A stretch of 48,795 bases of DNA from Actinomycetes bacterium. Its GTDB lineage: Bacteria > Actinomycetota > Acidimicrobiia > Acidimicrobiales > RAAP-2. Both the position numbers and the translations under genes were made by a program. The stretch's first letter is position 1. Each line of letters starts with the position of its first letter. Of this stretch, positions 16,465-25,138 are shown piece after piece. The notes beneath the pieces are model-generated. The model worked only from the letters and a program-made list of their open reading frames with translations, ran no database searches and had not been told where the DNA came from. The stretch is taken from positions 1-48,795 of the forward strand of contig JAKADK010000013.1 of the NCBI GenBank assembly GCA_021820665.1, given 5' to 3'.

Positions 16465-17685
16465 TCAGCCGGTGGAGCGCAGCCCGGGCACGCGTCGCCA
16501 GATCACGCCCGCCGTGACCAGGCCGGCGGCGGAGATGGTGGCCACGGTGACGAACGGCAGCCACGACGCCACGGCGAACACGGCGCCGGCTGCAGCCGCA
16601 GCCACGGCGGTGCATGCGGTCTGGGCGGTGGCGAAGATCCCCTGGATGCGGCCGACCTCGTCGGCACGGGCTCCCTGGGTGAGGAGCGACTGGAGGGCGG
16701 GCATGGCGGCGGCGAAGCCGAGCGCCTCTGCCGCTCCCAGCGCGATGAGGGCCGGCACGCTCGGGACGAAGGCGTACGTGGCGCACAGGGCGGTGGACAC
16801 CCCGAGGCCGGCGAGGGTCGAGATCCGCCTGTCGGCGTGGTCGGCCAGCCAGCCGCCCGGCTTGGCGGCCACGACGAACGGGAGCGCGAACAGCGTCCAG
16901 GAGATCCCGATCTCCAGATCGGACGCGCCGCGGGACAGGAGCAGCAGCGTCCAGCAGATGTCGTAGACGCCACTGGCCAGCCCGAGGGCCGAGCCGCAGA
17001 TCAGCGCCCCGGTCATGGGGCGGCTGACCCGTAGACGGCCGAGGGGGACCGCTCCGCCGGCCGGCGACCGCTCCGCCGGCCCGCCCCGGTCGACCGGCCG
17101 GATCCTGGTCGCCGGTAGGCACGCACCCGCCGACAGCAGGCCCGAGGCGAGGAACATCACGCCCATCAGACGGACACCGGCGACGCTCCCCACCAGCGGC
17201 CCGATGGCCATGCCGGCCAGCTGGCCACCGTAGATGGAGGCGAAGGCCCGCCCCCGGCGGGCTATCGGCACCGAGCCGGACACGATGGCGAGGGCGGCGA
17301 CGGCGACGGCACCGGCTCCCACGCCCTGGAGCGACCGGAAGGCGATGGTGGCGGTCGGGCCCACCGGCGCCAGGAACGCCACACTGGCGACGCCGTAGGT
17401 CACGAGACCGGTCAGGAGGACCGGGCGCCGACCAACCCGGTCGGCCAGGCGGCCCATCGGGTACTGGGAGACGACCCCGGCCGCGAAGAACGAAGCCATG
17501 ACCACGCCGGCCAGCGCGTCGGAGCCACCGAGGTGGCGGATGTACACCGGAAGCATGGGCACGATGGAGCTCGCCCCCGTCCACTGGAGAAAGACGGTGA
17601 GGGTCAGGGTGGCGACGAGTCGCCGGGCGCTGTCCGTGCCTGGCCCGGAACCGTCGACGTTCGCCGGGGGCACGGTCGCCGTCAC
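16465..17685 (-). CDS. MFS transporter, substrate unknown
   Basis: A 406-aa major facilitator superfamily protein with about 12 hydrophobic segments. The family signature between helices 2 and 3 is visible as GRLADRVGRRPVLLTG at about residues 78-93, and a related motif WLADHADRR occurs in the second half. The central loop at about residues 195-225 is hydrophilic. The GTG start 17685 has GGGAGGC about 5 nt upstream and lies 22 bp behind fabI, so the two are probably cotranscribed. Such proteins are often drug or metabolite exporters. Nothing in the sequence fixes the substrate or ties it to cobalamin. Confidence 0.85.
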   Translation of the reverse strand: MTATVPPANVDGSGPGTDSARRLVATLTLTVFLQWTGASSIVPMLPVYIRHLGGSDALAGVVMASFFAAGVVSQYPMGRLADRVGRRPVLLTGLVTYGVASVAFLAPVGPTATIAFRSLQGVGAGAVAVAALAIVSGSVPIARRGRAFASIYGGQLAGMAIGPLVGSVAGVRLMGVMFLASGLLSAGACLPATRIRPVDRGGPAERSPAGGAVPLGRLRVSRPMTGALICGSALGLASGVYDICWTLLLLSRGASDLEIGISWTLFALPFVVAAKPGGWLADHADRRISTLAGLGVSTALCATYAFVPSVPALIALGAAEALGFAAAMPALQSLLTQGARADEVGRIQGIFATAQTACTAVAAAAAGAVFAVASWLPFVTVATISAAGLVTAGVIWRRVPGLRSTG

Positions 17686-17707
17686 CGCCCGCCTCCCGGC
17701 GCGCGCC

Positions 17708-18496
17708 TCATGCCCCCATGGCGTGCGCGCCCCCGTCGACGTGGATGATCTCGCCGGTGGTCATGGGGAACAGGTCGGAGAGGAGCCCGACGCAGGCATC
17801 GGCGACCACCCCGGCGTCGAGGACGTCCCAGCCCAGTGGCGCCCGCTGCGCCCACGTGTCCTCGAAGGCGGCGAACCCGGGGATCGAGCGGGCGGCCATC
17901 GTCTTCACCGGCCCGGCGGCGATCATGTTCACCCGGATCCGCTCGGCGCCGGTGTCGCGCGCCAGGTAGCGGCCGAGCGACTCGAGCGCGGCCTTGGCCA
18001 CCCCCATCCAGTCGTAGGCGGGCCAGGCCACGGTGGCGTCGAAGTCGAGGGCCACCACCGAGGCGCCCTTCCGTCCGTCCCGCCCGGCGGCGGCCAGCAT
18101 CGGACGGAAGGCCTCCACCAGCGCCTTGAGAGAGTACGTCGAGACCTGGAGCGCCACCTGGACCTGGTCCCAGCCGGCCTGGAAGATGTCGCCACCCAGG
18201 CATTCCGGGGGCGCGTAGCCGATGGCGTGGAGCAACCCGTCCAGGCGGTCCCACCGCCCGGCGAGCTGGACGGCCGCGTCGCGGACCTGGTCCGGCTGGG
18301 TGACGTCGATCTCCAGGACGTCGGCCTCGACCGGGAGCTTCCGGGCCGTCCGACGGGTGAGGGAGAGGCCCCGGCCCGCGCCGCTGAGGACGATCTCTGC
18401 TCCCTCGCGCTGGGCCGCCTGCGCCACGGCGAAGGCGAGCGAGGTGTCCGTGAGCACGCCGGTCACGAGGATGCGTTTCCCGTCAAGGAGTCCCAT
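17708..18496 (-). CDS. fabI: Enoyl-[acyl-carrier-protein] reductase (NADH), FabI/InhA type
   Basis: Last reductive step of fatty acid elongation. The 262-aa protein has the FabI nucleotide-binding opening GKRILVTGVLTDTSLAFAVA, the segment LDGLLHAIGYAP and the catalytic pair Tyr161/Lys168 in PAYDWMGVAKAALES, which closely resembles InhA of mycobacteria. INxIAAGPVKTMAA-type and GEIIHVDGGAHAMGA blocks follow. No partner ketoreductase (fabG/mabA) lies next to it; the downstream gene is an MFS transporter. The ATG at 18496 has no ribosome binding site, but TAACCT ends 9 nt upstream on the minus strand, so a leaderless transcript is possible. Confidence 0.95.
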   Translation of the reverse strand: MGLLDGKRILVTGVLTDTSLAFAVAQAAQREGAEIVLSGAGRGLSLTRRTARKLPVEADVLEIDVTQPDQVRDAAVQLAGRWDRLDGLLHAIGYAPPECLGGDIFQAGWDQVQVALQVSTYSLKALVEAFRPMLAAAGRDGRKGASVVALDFDATVAWPAYDWMGVAKAALESLGRYLARDTGAERIRVNMIAAGPVKTMAARSIPGFAAFEDTWAQRAPLGWDVLDAGVVADACVGLLSDLFPMTTGEIIHVDGGAHAMGA

Positions 18497-18505
18497 GGTG
18501 CGGCA

Positions 18506-18511
18506 AGGTTA
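18506..18511 (-). promoter_or_regulatory. Possible -10 element of fabI
   Basis: TAACCT on the minus strand, 9 nt before the fabI ATG. It matches TANNNT and there is no Shine-Dalgarno between it and the start codon. No -35 is recognisable. Confidence 0.35.
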
Positions 18512-18617
18512 GGGCGTGCGCCCCGGCCGGTGGGGCCGGACGCGCGGGGTGGCCACCCGGGTCGCCGGGCCGGTCCGTCAAGCTGGGGGCCGGCTGGCGT
18601 GTGCAAGGGTAGGGGAC

Positions 18618-19274
18618 ATGGACGTAGGGATACTGGGTGGAACGGGACCGGCCGGACGGGGGCTCGCGCTCCGGCTGGCCGACGGAGGCGCATCGGTGGT
18701 GCTCGGCTCCCGGGACGAGGAGCGCGCGATCGAGGCCGCCCGCGCCCTGGGTAGGCAGGTGACGGGCTCGGGAGCGATCTCCGGCTCCACGAACGCCATG
18801 AGTGCCGCCTGCGAGGTGGTGGTGGTGGCCACCCCCTGGGACGGCGCCCTCGCCACGGTCCGGCCGCTGGCCGGAGAGCTGGCCGGCAAGGTCGTCGTCT
18901 CGATGGTGAACGCACTGGCGAAGGAGGGCCGGGAGATGGCAGCCCTCGTCCCCCCCCGGGGATCGATGGCGGCCACCATCCAGGCCGCGTTGCCCGGCGC
19001 CCGTGTCGCTGCCGCGTTCCACCACCTCCCGGCGGCGGACATGCTCGACACCGGCCACCGGCTCGATGCCGACGTGCTGGTGTGCTCGGACCATCCAGAC
19101 GCCACCTCGGCCACCCTGGGCCTCGTCGAGATGGTCCCGGGGTTGGACGGTGTGGACTGTGGGAGCCTGGCCCAGGCGGCGGCGATCGAGGCGTTCACCG
19201 CCGTCCTGATCACCGTCAACATCCGCCATCGGGCCCACGCCGCGCTGCGTCTCACGGGCCTCGACGCCCGGTGA
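18618..19274 (+). CDS. npdG: NADPH-dependent F420 reductase-like protein
   Basis: A 218-aa Rossmann-fold protein related to F420:NADP oxidoreductase, which moves hydride between coenzyme F420 and NADP. The N-terminus MDVGILGGTGPAGRGLALRLA is the dinucleotide-binding loop. It is followed by VVLGSRDEERA, VVVVATPWDGALATV and VVVSMVNAL, as in the family, and by AAAFHHLPAADM. The ATG at 18618 has AGGGG a few nt upstream; longer in-frame extensions upstream look like non-coding sequence. The gene is divergent from fabI and 19 bp ahead of mshC. A general NADP-binding reductase is the alternative. Confidence 0.85.
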   Translation: MDVGILGGTGPAGRGLALRLADGGASVVLGSRDEERAIEAARALGRQVTGSGAISGSTNAMSAACEVVVVATPWDGALATVRPLAGELAGKVVVSMVNALAKEGREMAALVPPRGSMAATIQAALPGARVAAAFHHLPAADMLDTGHRLDADVLVCSDHPDATSATLGLVEMVPGLDGVDCGSLAQAAAIEAFTAVLITVNIRHRAHAALRLTGLDAR

Positions 19275-19293
19275 GCATGCGGACGCCCCGGGC

Positions 19294-20445
19294 ATGATGG
19301 AGCTCTTCGACACCCGGGCCCGGGCGGTGGTCCCCTTCGACCCCGGTCCCACGGTGACCATGTACACGTGCGGGATCACGCCCTACGATGCCGCCCATCT
19401 GGGACACGCCAGCGTCTACCTCACCTTCGACGTCCTCCAGCGCCGCCTCCGCGACCTCGGCCACGAGACCCGGTGCGTCCGGAACATCACCGACGTCGAC
19501 GACGACATCCTGCGCAAGGCGCGCCAGCTCGGCGTCCACTACCTGGACCTGGCGGCCGAGGAGATCGCCCGTTTCGACGCCGACATGCGCGCCCTCGGTC
19601 TCCTGCCCGCCTACGCCGAGCCCCGGGCGACCTCCGCCATCCCCGACATCCTCGGGCTGATCGGTCGGGCGATGGACCGGGGGCACGCCTACCAGTCCGC
19701 AGGAGCCGTCTACTTCGACGTCACGACGTTCCCCGACTTCGGGTCCCTCAGCCACGCCGACCCGGCGACGATGTTGGCCCTGGCCGCCGAGCACGGGGGC
19801 AACCCCGACGACCCGGCCAAGCGCCATCCCCTGGACTTCGTCCTGTGGCAGCCGTCGCTGGCAGACGAGCCGTCGTGGGAGTCGCGATGGGGCCCGGGCC
19901 GACCCGGCTGGCATATCGAGTGCTCGGCCCTGGCACTCCGCGAGCTGGGCGAGACGCTGGATGTCCACGGTGGTGGGCGCGACCTCGTCTTCCCCCACCA
20001 CGAGTGCGAGATGGCCCAATCGGAGGCCGTGACGGGCGTGCCCTTCGTGCGCCACTGGCTCCACGTCGGGCTCGTCGGTCTGGACGGGGCGAAGATGTCG
20101 AAGTCGCTCGGCAACCTGGTGTTCGTCCACGACCTACTCGAACGCAATTCGGCGGCCAGCGTACGGTTGGCGTTGCTGGGCCACCACTACCGTTCGGACT
20201 GGGAGTGGAGCGGTGCCGACCTGACCGGAGCCGAGCATCGCCTGGCCCGGTGGCGCGCCGCAGCCGACGGGCCGGGGCAGGTCGACGTCCCCCCGGCGGG
20301 AGAGGGCGATCCGCTGCTCGACGAGGTGCGGGCCCGGCTGGACGACGACCTCGACACCCCGGGCGCGCTGTCCGTGATCGACCGTGGCGCCGGCAGAGGC
20401 GAGCCCATCGGCAATGCCGCCGCCCTCCTGGGCATTACCCTGTAG
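19294..20445 (+). CDS. mshC: L-cysteine:GlcN-Ins ligase MshC (mycothiol synthesis)
   Basis: MshC links cysteine to glucosaminyl-inositol, the third step of mycothiol synthesis. It is a cysteinyl-tRNA synthetase relative that lacks the tRNA-binding C-terminus; at 383 aa it is too short for Cys[19 protein letters not shown], with zinc ligand Cys26, has the MshC-type CGITPYD rather than Cys[23 protein letters not shown] and [12 protein letters not shown] supply further zinc ligands, and KMSKS is at 267-271. The C-terminal part follows mycobacterial MshC almost block by block ([27 protein letters not shown]). ATG 19294 and 19297 are equivalent starts. mshA, mshB and mshD are not in the window. 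Confidence 0.88.
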   Translation: MMELFDTRARAVVPFDPGPTVTMYTCGITPYDAAHLGHASVYLTFDVLQRRLRDLGHETRCVRNITDVDDDILRKARQLGVHYLDLAAEEIARFDADMRALGLLPAYAEPRATSAIPDILGLIGRAMDRGHAYQSAGAVYFDVTTFPDFGSLSHADPATMLALAAEHGGNPDDPAKRHPLDFVLWQPSLADEPSWESRWGPGRPGWHIECSALALRELGETLDVHGGGRDLVFPHHECEMAQSEAVTGVPFVRHWLHVGLVGLDGAKMSKSLGNLVFVHDLLERNSAASVRLALLGHHYRSDWEWSGADLTGAEHRLARWRAAADGPGQVDVPPAGEGDPLLDEVRARLDDDLDTPGALSVIDRGAGRGEPIGNAAALLGITL

Positions 20446-20511
20446 CTCTGGCAGTCCCCGTCGGCCCGGACGGGCCCGCTCGCCGGCGTCGGCTCCGACC
20501 GGGGGGCTCCT

Positions 20512-20557
20512 CCCACCGCCGCCACCCGTCGGCGGACCGCCGGGAGGCGGCGGTGGG
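20512..20557 (+). promoter_or_regulatory. Structured leader hairpin upstream of thrS
   Basis: A perfect 12-bp inverted repeat, CCCACCGCCGCC at 20512-20523 and GGCGGCGGTGGG at 20546-20557, encloses a second hairpin CGGCG-GAC-CGCCG at 20530-20542. It ends 36 nt before the thrS ATG. No U-run follows. It could be a terminator for mshC, a U-less attenuator, or a translational operator of thrS. It does not show T-box conserved boxes. Confidence 0.6.
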
Positions 20558-20593
20558 CCTCCGTACGCGCAGCAAGCGAAGAAAGGCAGTGTC

Positions 20594-22675
20594 ATGGCAG
20601 GTGTCGTCACGGTGTCCCTCCCGGATGGCTCGACGAGGCAGCTCCCGGACGGGTCGACGGCCGCCGACCTGGCGGCGTCGGTCGGGCCGCGCCTGGCCAA
20701 GGCAGCGGTGGCGGCCCGGATCGACGGCCGGCTCGTCGACCTCGCTGCCGTTCTTCCTGACGGCGCCGACGTGGCGATCGTCACCGCCGAAGCCGCCGAC
20801 GGTCGGGAAGTCCTCAGGCATTCGACCGCCCACGTGCTGGCCCAGGCGGTGCTGCGGCTGTGGCCCGGCGCCCACTACGCCATCGGCCCGGTCATCGAGG
20901 ACGGCTTCTACTACGACTTCGAGCTGCCCGGCGGTGCCCGGTTCACCGACGACGACCTGGGGCGCATCGACGCCGAGATGCGGGCCATCATCGCCGAGGA
21001 CCAGCCGTTCGTCCGCCACGAGCACACCGTGGAGGAGGGCCTGGCCATCTTCGCCGACCAGCCGTTCAAGCGGGAGATCATCGAGGCGGTGGGGGCCGGT
21101 GCCGCGGAGGTCGACGCCGTGCCGGCTGACGGCCGCGCCGATCCCCACGTGTCGACCTACGAGAACTCACCGGCGTTCACCGACCTGTGCCGGGGACCGC
21201 ACGTCCCCGCCACGGGCAGGCTGGGGCACTTCGCCCTCCAGCGGGTGGCGGGGGCGTACTGGCGGGGGGACGAGAAGCGGCCCCAGCTCCAGCGCGTCTA
21301 CGGCACGGCGTGGGAGTCGGCCAAGGCGCTGGAGCAGCATCTCGCCCTCCGGGCCGAGGCCGAGCGGCGGGACCACCGGAAGCTCGGCGTGGAGCTCGAC
21401 CTCTTCTCGTTCCCCGACGAGATCGGCTCGGGCCTGCCCGTGTTCCACCCGAAGGGGGGGACGGTTCGGCGTCTCATGGAGGAGTACTCGCGCCAGCGCC
21501 ACGTGGCCGCCGGCTACGAGTTCGTGACCACGCCCCACATCACGAAGGCCGGGCTGTTCGAGACCTCGGGCCACCTGGACTGGTTCGCCGACGGGATGTT
21601 CCCGCCCATGGAGCTCGACGGTGGCCAGCAGTACTACCTGAAGCCCATGAACTGCCCGTTCCACATCCTCATCTTCAAGGCGCGCCAGCGTTCCTACCGG
21701 GAGCTCCCCCTCCGGTTCTTCGAGTTCGGCACCGTCTACCGCTACGAGAAGTCGGGCGTCGTCCATGGCCTCACCCGGGTGCGGGGCATGACCCAGGACG
21801 ATGCCCACATCTTCTGCCGGCGGGACCAGATGTCCGAGGAGCTGTCCTCGACGCTGCACTTCGTCCTCGACGTCCTGCGCGACTACGGCCTCGACGACTT
21901 CTACCTGGAGCTCTCGACGAAGCCCCCGGGGAAGGCCGTCGGCACCGACGAGGAGTGGGACGAGGCGACCGCCACGCTGCGGGAGGTGGCGTCAGGCATG
22001 GGGCTCGGGCTCCTCACCGACGAAGGTGGCGGCGCGTTCTACGGGCCGAAGATCTCCGTCCAGGCCAAGGATGCCATCGGCCGGACCCACCAGATGTCGA
22101 CGATCCAGCTCGACTTCCAGGAGCCCCAGCGTTTCGGCATGGAGTACGTGGGCCAGGACAATGCCCGCCACCGTCCGATCATGATCCACCGGGCGCTGTT
22201 CGGTTCGGTCGAGCGGTTCTTCGCCATCCTCCTGGAGCACTACGCCGGGGCGCTGCCGACCTGGCTGTCGCCCGTCCAGGTCCGGGTGCTTCCCGTGCGC
22301 GACGACCATCTCGCCTACGCCGGCAAGGTCGCCGACCGCCTGGCGGCCGTGGGCGTCCGGGTCGAGCTGGATCCCGCCGACGAGCCCCTGGGGGCGCGGA
22401 TCCGGCGGGGCAAGCTGGACAAGCTCCCCTACCTCCTCGTCGTCGGCGACGATGACGTCGCGGCAGGGACGGTGGGGGTCAACCGGCGGGGAGGCGACCG
22501 CCCCCAGCGCGGGGTGGAGGTGATGGCGTTCACCGAGTCGCTCGAGCACGAGATCGCCGCCCGTCAGCTACCCGAGGCCGTCGGGGGAACGCCTGACGGG
22601 GAGGCGTCGGGGTCCGGCGGAGCGACGGCGGCCGGGCCAGGGGTGACGGGGCGGGGCGGGGGACCGGTGGGGTGA
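20594..22675 (+). CDS. thrS: Threonyl-tRNA synthetase
   Basis: Charges tRNA-Thr. The 693-aa protein has an N-terminal TGS domain ([19 protein letters not shown]), the second additional/editing domain with [11 protein letters not shown] and CRGPHVP, the class II catalytic core with [24 protein letters not shown] and DDAHIFCR, motif-3-like [19 protein letters not shown], and an anticodon-binding domain ending near [11 protein letters not shown]. About 30 extra low-complexity Gly/Ala residues follow. The ATG 20594 has a GAAAGG about 8 nt upstream and is preceded by a structured 148-bp leader. Its stop overlaps the GTG of the HIT gene, as in the mycobacterial thrS-HIT-pgsA-acyltransferase-pimA order. 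Confidence 0.97.
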   Translation: MAGVVTVSLPDGSTRQLPDGSTAADLAASVGPRLAKAAVAARIDGRLVDLAAVLPDGADVAIVTAEAADGREVLRHSTAHVLAQAVLRLWPGAHYAIGPVIEDGFYYDFELPGGARFTDDDLGRIDAEMRAIIAEDQPFVRHEHTVEEGLAIFADQPFKREIIEAVGAGAAEVDAVPADGRADPHVSTYENSPAFTDLCRGPHVPATGRLGHFALQRVAGAYWRGDEKRPQLQRVYGTAWESAKALEQHLALRAEAERRDHRKLGVELDLFSFPDEIGSGLPVFHPKGGTVRRLMEEYSRQRHVAAGYEFVTTPHITKAGLFETSGHLDWFADGMFPPMELDGGQQYYLKPMNCPFHILIFKARQRSYRELPLRFFEFGTVYRYEKSGVVHGLTRVRGMTQDDAHIFCRRDQMSEELSSTLHFVLDVLRDYGLDDFYLELSTKPPGKAVGTDEEWDEATATLREVASGMGLGLLTDEGGGAFYGPKISVQAKDAIGRTHQMSTIQLDFQEPQRFGMEYVGQDNARHRPIMIHRALFGSVERFFAILLEHYAGALPTWLSPVQVRVLPVRDDHLAYAGKVADRLAAVGVRVELDPADEPLGARIRRGKLDKLPYLLVVGDDDVAAGTVGVNRRGGDRPQRGVEVMAFTESLEHEIAARQLPEAVGGTPDGEASGSGGATAAGPGVTGRGGGPVG

Positions 22676-23274
22676 CGGGCCTCGACCACCTGTGGGCGGG
22701 CTGGCGCAGCGAGTACGTGACGGCGGTCTCCCCGTCGGGTGGAGACGACCACGGGGGTCACGGTGGCCACGGGGACGGCGGTGACCACGGAGCTGGCGCG
22801 CGACCGGGGCCGGACGATGGGCCGGACGACGATCCTGGTGGCCCGGCCCACTGTGTCTTCTGCCGGATCGCGGCCAGCGGCCAGCCCTCCAGGGACAACG
22901 GCGTCCTGTGGCGGGGCCGGGCGGCGTTCGCGGTGCTGAACGCCTACCCGTACGCGAGCGGCCACCTGATGGTGATGCCTCTCCGGCACGTGGCCGCGTT
23001 GGGGGAGCTCACCGAGGACGAGCACGGCGAGGTCTTCCGGGCGCTGCGGACGGCCGTCGCCGCGCTGGAGCGGGCCTACCGACCCGAGGGCGTGAACGTC
23101 GGGGCCAATCTGGGACGGGCGGCGGGAGCGGGCATCCCCCGGCATCTCCACGTCCACGCCGTGCCCCGGTGGATCGGGGACACGAACTTCATGACGGCGA
23201 TCGCCGGCGTGCGGGTGCTTCCCGAGACGCTCGGCGACACCTGGGACCGGCTGCACCGGGCGTGGGAGGGATGA
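22672..23274 (+). CDS. HIT-family hydrolase/phosphorylase (Ap4A-type) with His-rich insert
   Basis: A 200-aa histidine-triad protein, probably acting on dinucleoside polyphosphates such as Ap4A, like the mycobacterial homologue in the same position. The active-site triad is [10 protein letters not shown] at about residues 159-168, with HCVFCRIAA giving a Cys pair for zinc and [14 protein letters not shown] in the fold. The N-terminus [12 protein letters not shown] is typical. Between it and the Cys pair lies an insert of about 35 residues very rich in Gly, Asp and His (four to five His). That insert is not part of the fold and could bind metal, which is speculative. GTG 22672 overlaps the thrS stop by 4 bp. 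Confidence 0.9.
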   Translation: MTGLDHLWAGWRSEYVTAVSPSGGDDHGGHGGHGDGGDHGAGARPGPDDGPDDDPGGPAHCVFCRIAASGQPSRDNGVLWRGRAAFAVLNAYPYASGHLMVMPLRHVAALGELTEDEHGEVFRALRTAVAALERAYRPEGVNVGANLGRAAGAGIPRHLHVHAVPRWIGDTNFMTAIAGVRVLPETLGDTWDRLHRAWEG

Positions 23275-23383
23275 GCGCGCCACCGGCGTCCGTCCCCCCT
23301 GACCCGGACCAGAGACGGTGGGAGCTGGCTGCTCTGGCCGGCGCGGTCGGGCAGAGCACCTGCTCAGCGGCGCACGGTGGTGC

Positions 23384-23389
23384 TAGGGT
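23384..23389 (+). promoter_or_regulatory. Possible -10 element ahead of pgsA
   Basis: TAGGGT in the 141-bp space between the HIT gene and pgsA. It would give a short leader containing the GGAGG ribosome binding site. The -35 match (TGCTCA) is poor. The rest of this spacer shows nothing else recognisable. Confidence 0.3.
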
Positions 23390-23415
23390 CCAAGGAGGAG
23401 TTTGGAGGATCGGAC

Positions 23416-24195
23416 ATGTTCGACGGACGTTGGCGTGAGACCGTCGACCGGGGCACCGCCCCGGCCGGCCGGGCCCTGCGGAGGCTGGGATGCAGTGCCG
23501 ACGTGCTCACCGGCGCGGGGCTCGTGTTCGCTGCCGCCACGGCCGTGGCCATTGGGAGCGGTCATCTCGTCCTGGGTGTCGTGCTGCTGGCGGTGACCGG
23601 GCTCCAGGACCTGCTGGACGGTCCGGTGGCGAAGGCGGGTGGGACGGCGTCGACGAGGGGCGCCTTCTTCGACTCGGTCGCCGATCGCGTTGCCGACGCC
23701 CTCTTGTTCGGGGGGGTTGCGTGGTACCTCGCCGCTCGCCGTCCCGGCGAGCTCGTGCTGCTGCCCGTGGCCGTGTTCGCGGCGTCCGCCCTCGTGTCCT
23801 ACGAGCGGGCGAAGGCGGAGTCGCTCGGCATCCGGGCGAAGGGTGGCCTGATGGAGCGGGCGGAGCGGATCATCCTCCTCGGGATCGCGTTGCTCGTCTC
23901 CCCCATCCTCGTCCCGGTCCTCTGGGTCATGCTGGTCCTCACGACGTTCACGGCCGGTTCGCGCTTCGTCCTCGTCTGGCGCTCGGCGGAGGCGCCGGTG
24001 TCGGTGGAGGAGGCTCGACGGCTCCGCCGGGAGCGTTCCGTGCGTCGCGCCGAGCGCCGCCGAGCGGCCAGTGCGTCGGCCCGGTGGCGCGCCCGGCGCC
24101 AGGGCGAGCTCTCGAGCCGTTCGAGCCGAGCCGTACGGGCCCGGCGGACCCACCTCGGGACGCGCCGCCGCGTGACAGCCCGGCGCCACGGCTGA
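23416..24195 (+). CDS. pgsA: CDP-alcohol phosphatidyltransferase, likely phosphatidylinositol-phosphate synthase
   Basis: Membrane enzyme that would join CDP-diacylglycerol and inositol phosphate, the first step toward PIMs. The metal-binding signature DxxDGxxA(R/K)...GxxxDxxxD runs from Asp65 to Asp90. The usual Arg after the Ala is Lys73 here (DGPVAK), a rare but conservative change. Several hydrophobic segments occupy residues about 30-190, and a strongly basic Arg-rich tail of about 65 residues ends the protein. The start ATG 23416 has GGAGG 7 nt upstream; an in-frame start at 23377 has no such site. The assignment as PI-phosphate synthase rests on neighbours (acyltransferase and pimA downstream); phosphatidylglycerophosphate synthase is the alternative. 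Confidence 0.85.
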   Translation: MFDGRWRETVDRGTAPAGRALRRLGCSADVLTGAGLVFAAATAVAIGSGHLVLGVVLLAVTGLQDLLDGPVAKAGGTASTRGAFFDSVADRVADALLFGGVAWYLAARRPGELVLLPVAVFAASALVSYERAKAESLGIRAKGGLMERAERIILLGIALLVSPILVPVLWVMLVLTTFTAGSRFVLVWRSAEAPVSVEEARRLRRERSVRRAERRRAASASARWRARRQGELSSRSSRAVRARRTHLGTRRRVTARRHG

Positions 24196-24223
24196 CCTCC
24201 GTCGCAGGACACCAGGGCTCGTC

Positions 24224-25138
24224 GTGACCATGGACCGGTCGCGCGCCGTCTACCTCACCTATCGTTCGCTCGGCGCCGTGCTGTCGCACCTCCCGGAGCG
24301 CGCTGCGGTCGGCATCGGCGACGCCGTCGGGATGGGGCTCTACGCCCTCCAGCCCACCCAGCGGGAGATGATCGCCGCCAACCTTGCCCGGGTGGTCGGT
24401 GGGACCCCCCCGCCCGGGGGCCGGTCCCGTCTCGTCCTGCAGGCGTTCCGCTCCTACGCCCGCTACTGGGTGGAAGGCGCCCGGCTGGGCCGGATGCGAC
24501 GGGACACCATCGTCTCCAACCTCACGATCGACCGTGGTATGGAGCATCTGGTGGCCGGCGCGGCAGCGGGACGGGGCGTGATCGTTGCCCTCCCGCACGT
24601 CGGGAGCTGGGAGTACGGAGGTGCCTACCTGTCGGCCATCGGGTATCCGATGACGGTAGTGGCCGAACGTGTCGAACCCCCCGAGCTCTTCGACTACTTT
24701 GTCGCCGAGCGTGCGGCGATGGGGCTGACCGTGGTGCCGCTCGCACGGGAGGCCACCGGTGTCGTCAACCGGGCTCTGCGGGGAGGCGGATTGGTGGGGC
24801 TGCTGTGTGATCGTGACGTGGGAGGCGGGGGCGTGAGGGTGGACCTCTTCGGTGAGCCGACGACGATGCCGGGCGGGCCGGCGGCCCTGGCGATGCGTAC
24901 CGGCGCCATGCTGGTCACGGCGGCCGTCTACAGCGGACCGGGTCGGCACCATCGGGCGGTGATCGACCCACCCATCGACACCACCCGCCGGGGACCGTTC
25001 CGTCGGGACCTGGCCCGGTTGACCCAGGAGATCGCCACCCGGTTCGAGGCACTGATCGCCGCGCACCCGGAGCAGTGGCACGTCTTCCAACCGGTGTGGC
25101 TGGCCGATCGGCCCGTCCCGGCGGTCGAGGCGCGGTGA
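24224..25138 (+). CDS. PIM acyltransferase (PatA-like, lipid A acyltransferase fold)
   Basis: A 304-aa member of the lauroyl/myristoyl acyltransferase family. By position it is the likely equivalent of mycobacterial PatA, which acylates the mannose of PIM at the inner membrane face. The catalytic HxxxxE motif is HVGSWE at residues 125-130. The N-terminus contains a hydrophobic stretch, and PEQWHVFQPVW closes the conserved region. GTG 24224 is preferred over ATG 24230 because AGGG lies 6 nt before it. Its stop overlaps the GTG start of the diguanylate cyclase gene by 4 bp, so both are translated from one message. Confidence 0.9.
   Translation: MTMDRSRAVYLTYRSLGAVLSHLPERAAVGIGDAVGMGLYALQPTQREMIAANLARVVGGTPPPGGRSRLVLQAFRSYARYWVEGARLGRMRRDTIVSNLTIDRGMEHLVAGAAAGRGVIVALPHVGSWEYGGAYLSAIGYPMTVVAERVEPPELFDYFVAERAAMGLTVVPLAREATGVVNRALRGGGLVGLLCDRDVGGGGVRVDLFGEPTTMPGGPAALAMRTGAMLVTAAVYSGPGRHHRAVIDPPIDTTRRGPFRRDLARLTQEIATRFEALIAAHPEQWHVFQPVWLADRPVPAVEAR

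Noticed and set aside
14351-17584. 1077-codon minus-strand open frame antisense to the chelatase and MFS genes
   Set aside because: It is a GC-driven shadow. The plus-strand frame shows clear Walker and MIDAS motifs, and this translation is Arg/Pro/Gly-rich with no domain.
23275-23415. Small gene between the HIT gene and pgsA (ATG 23271)
   Set aside because: The 55-codon frame shows no motif and extends across the pgsA start and its ribosome binding site.
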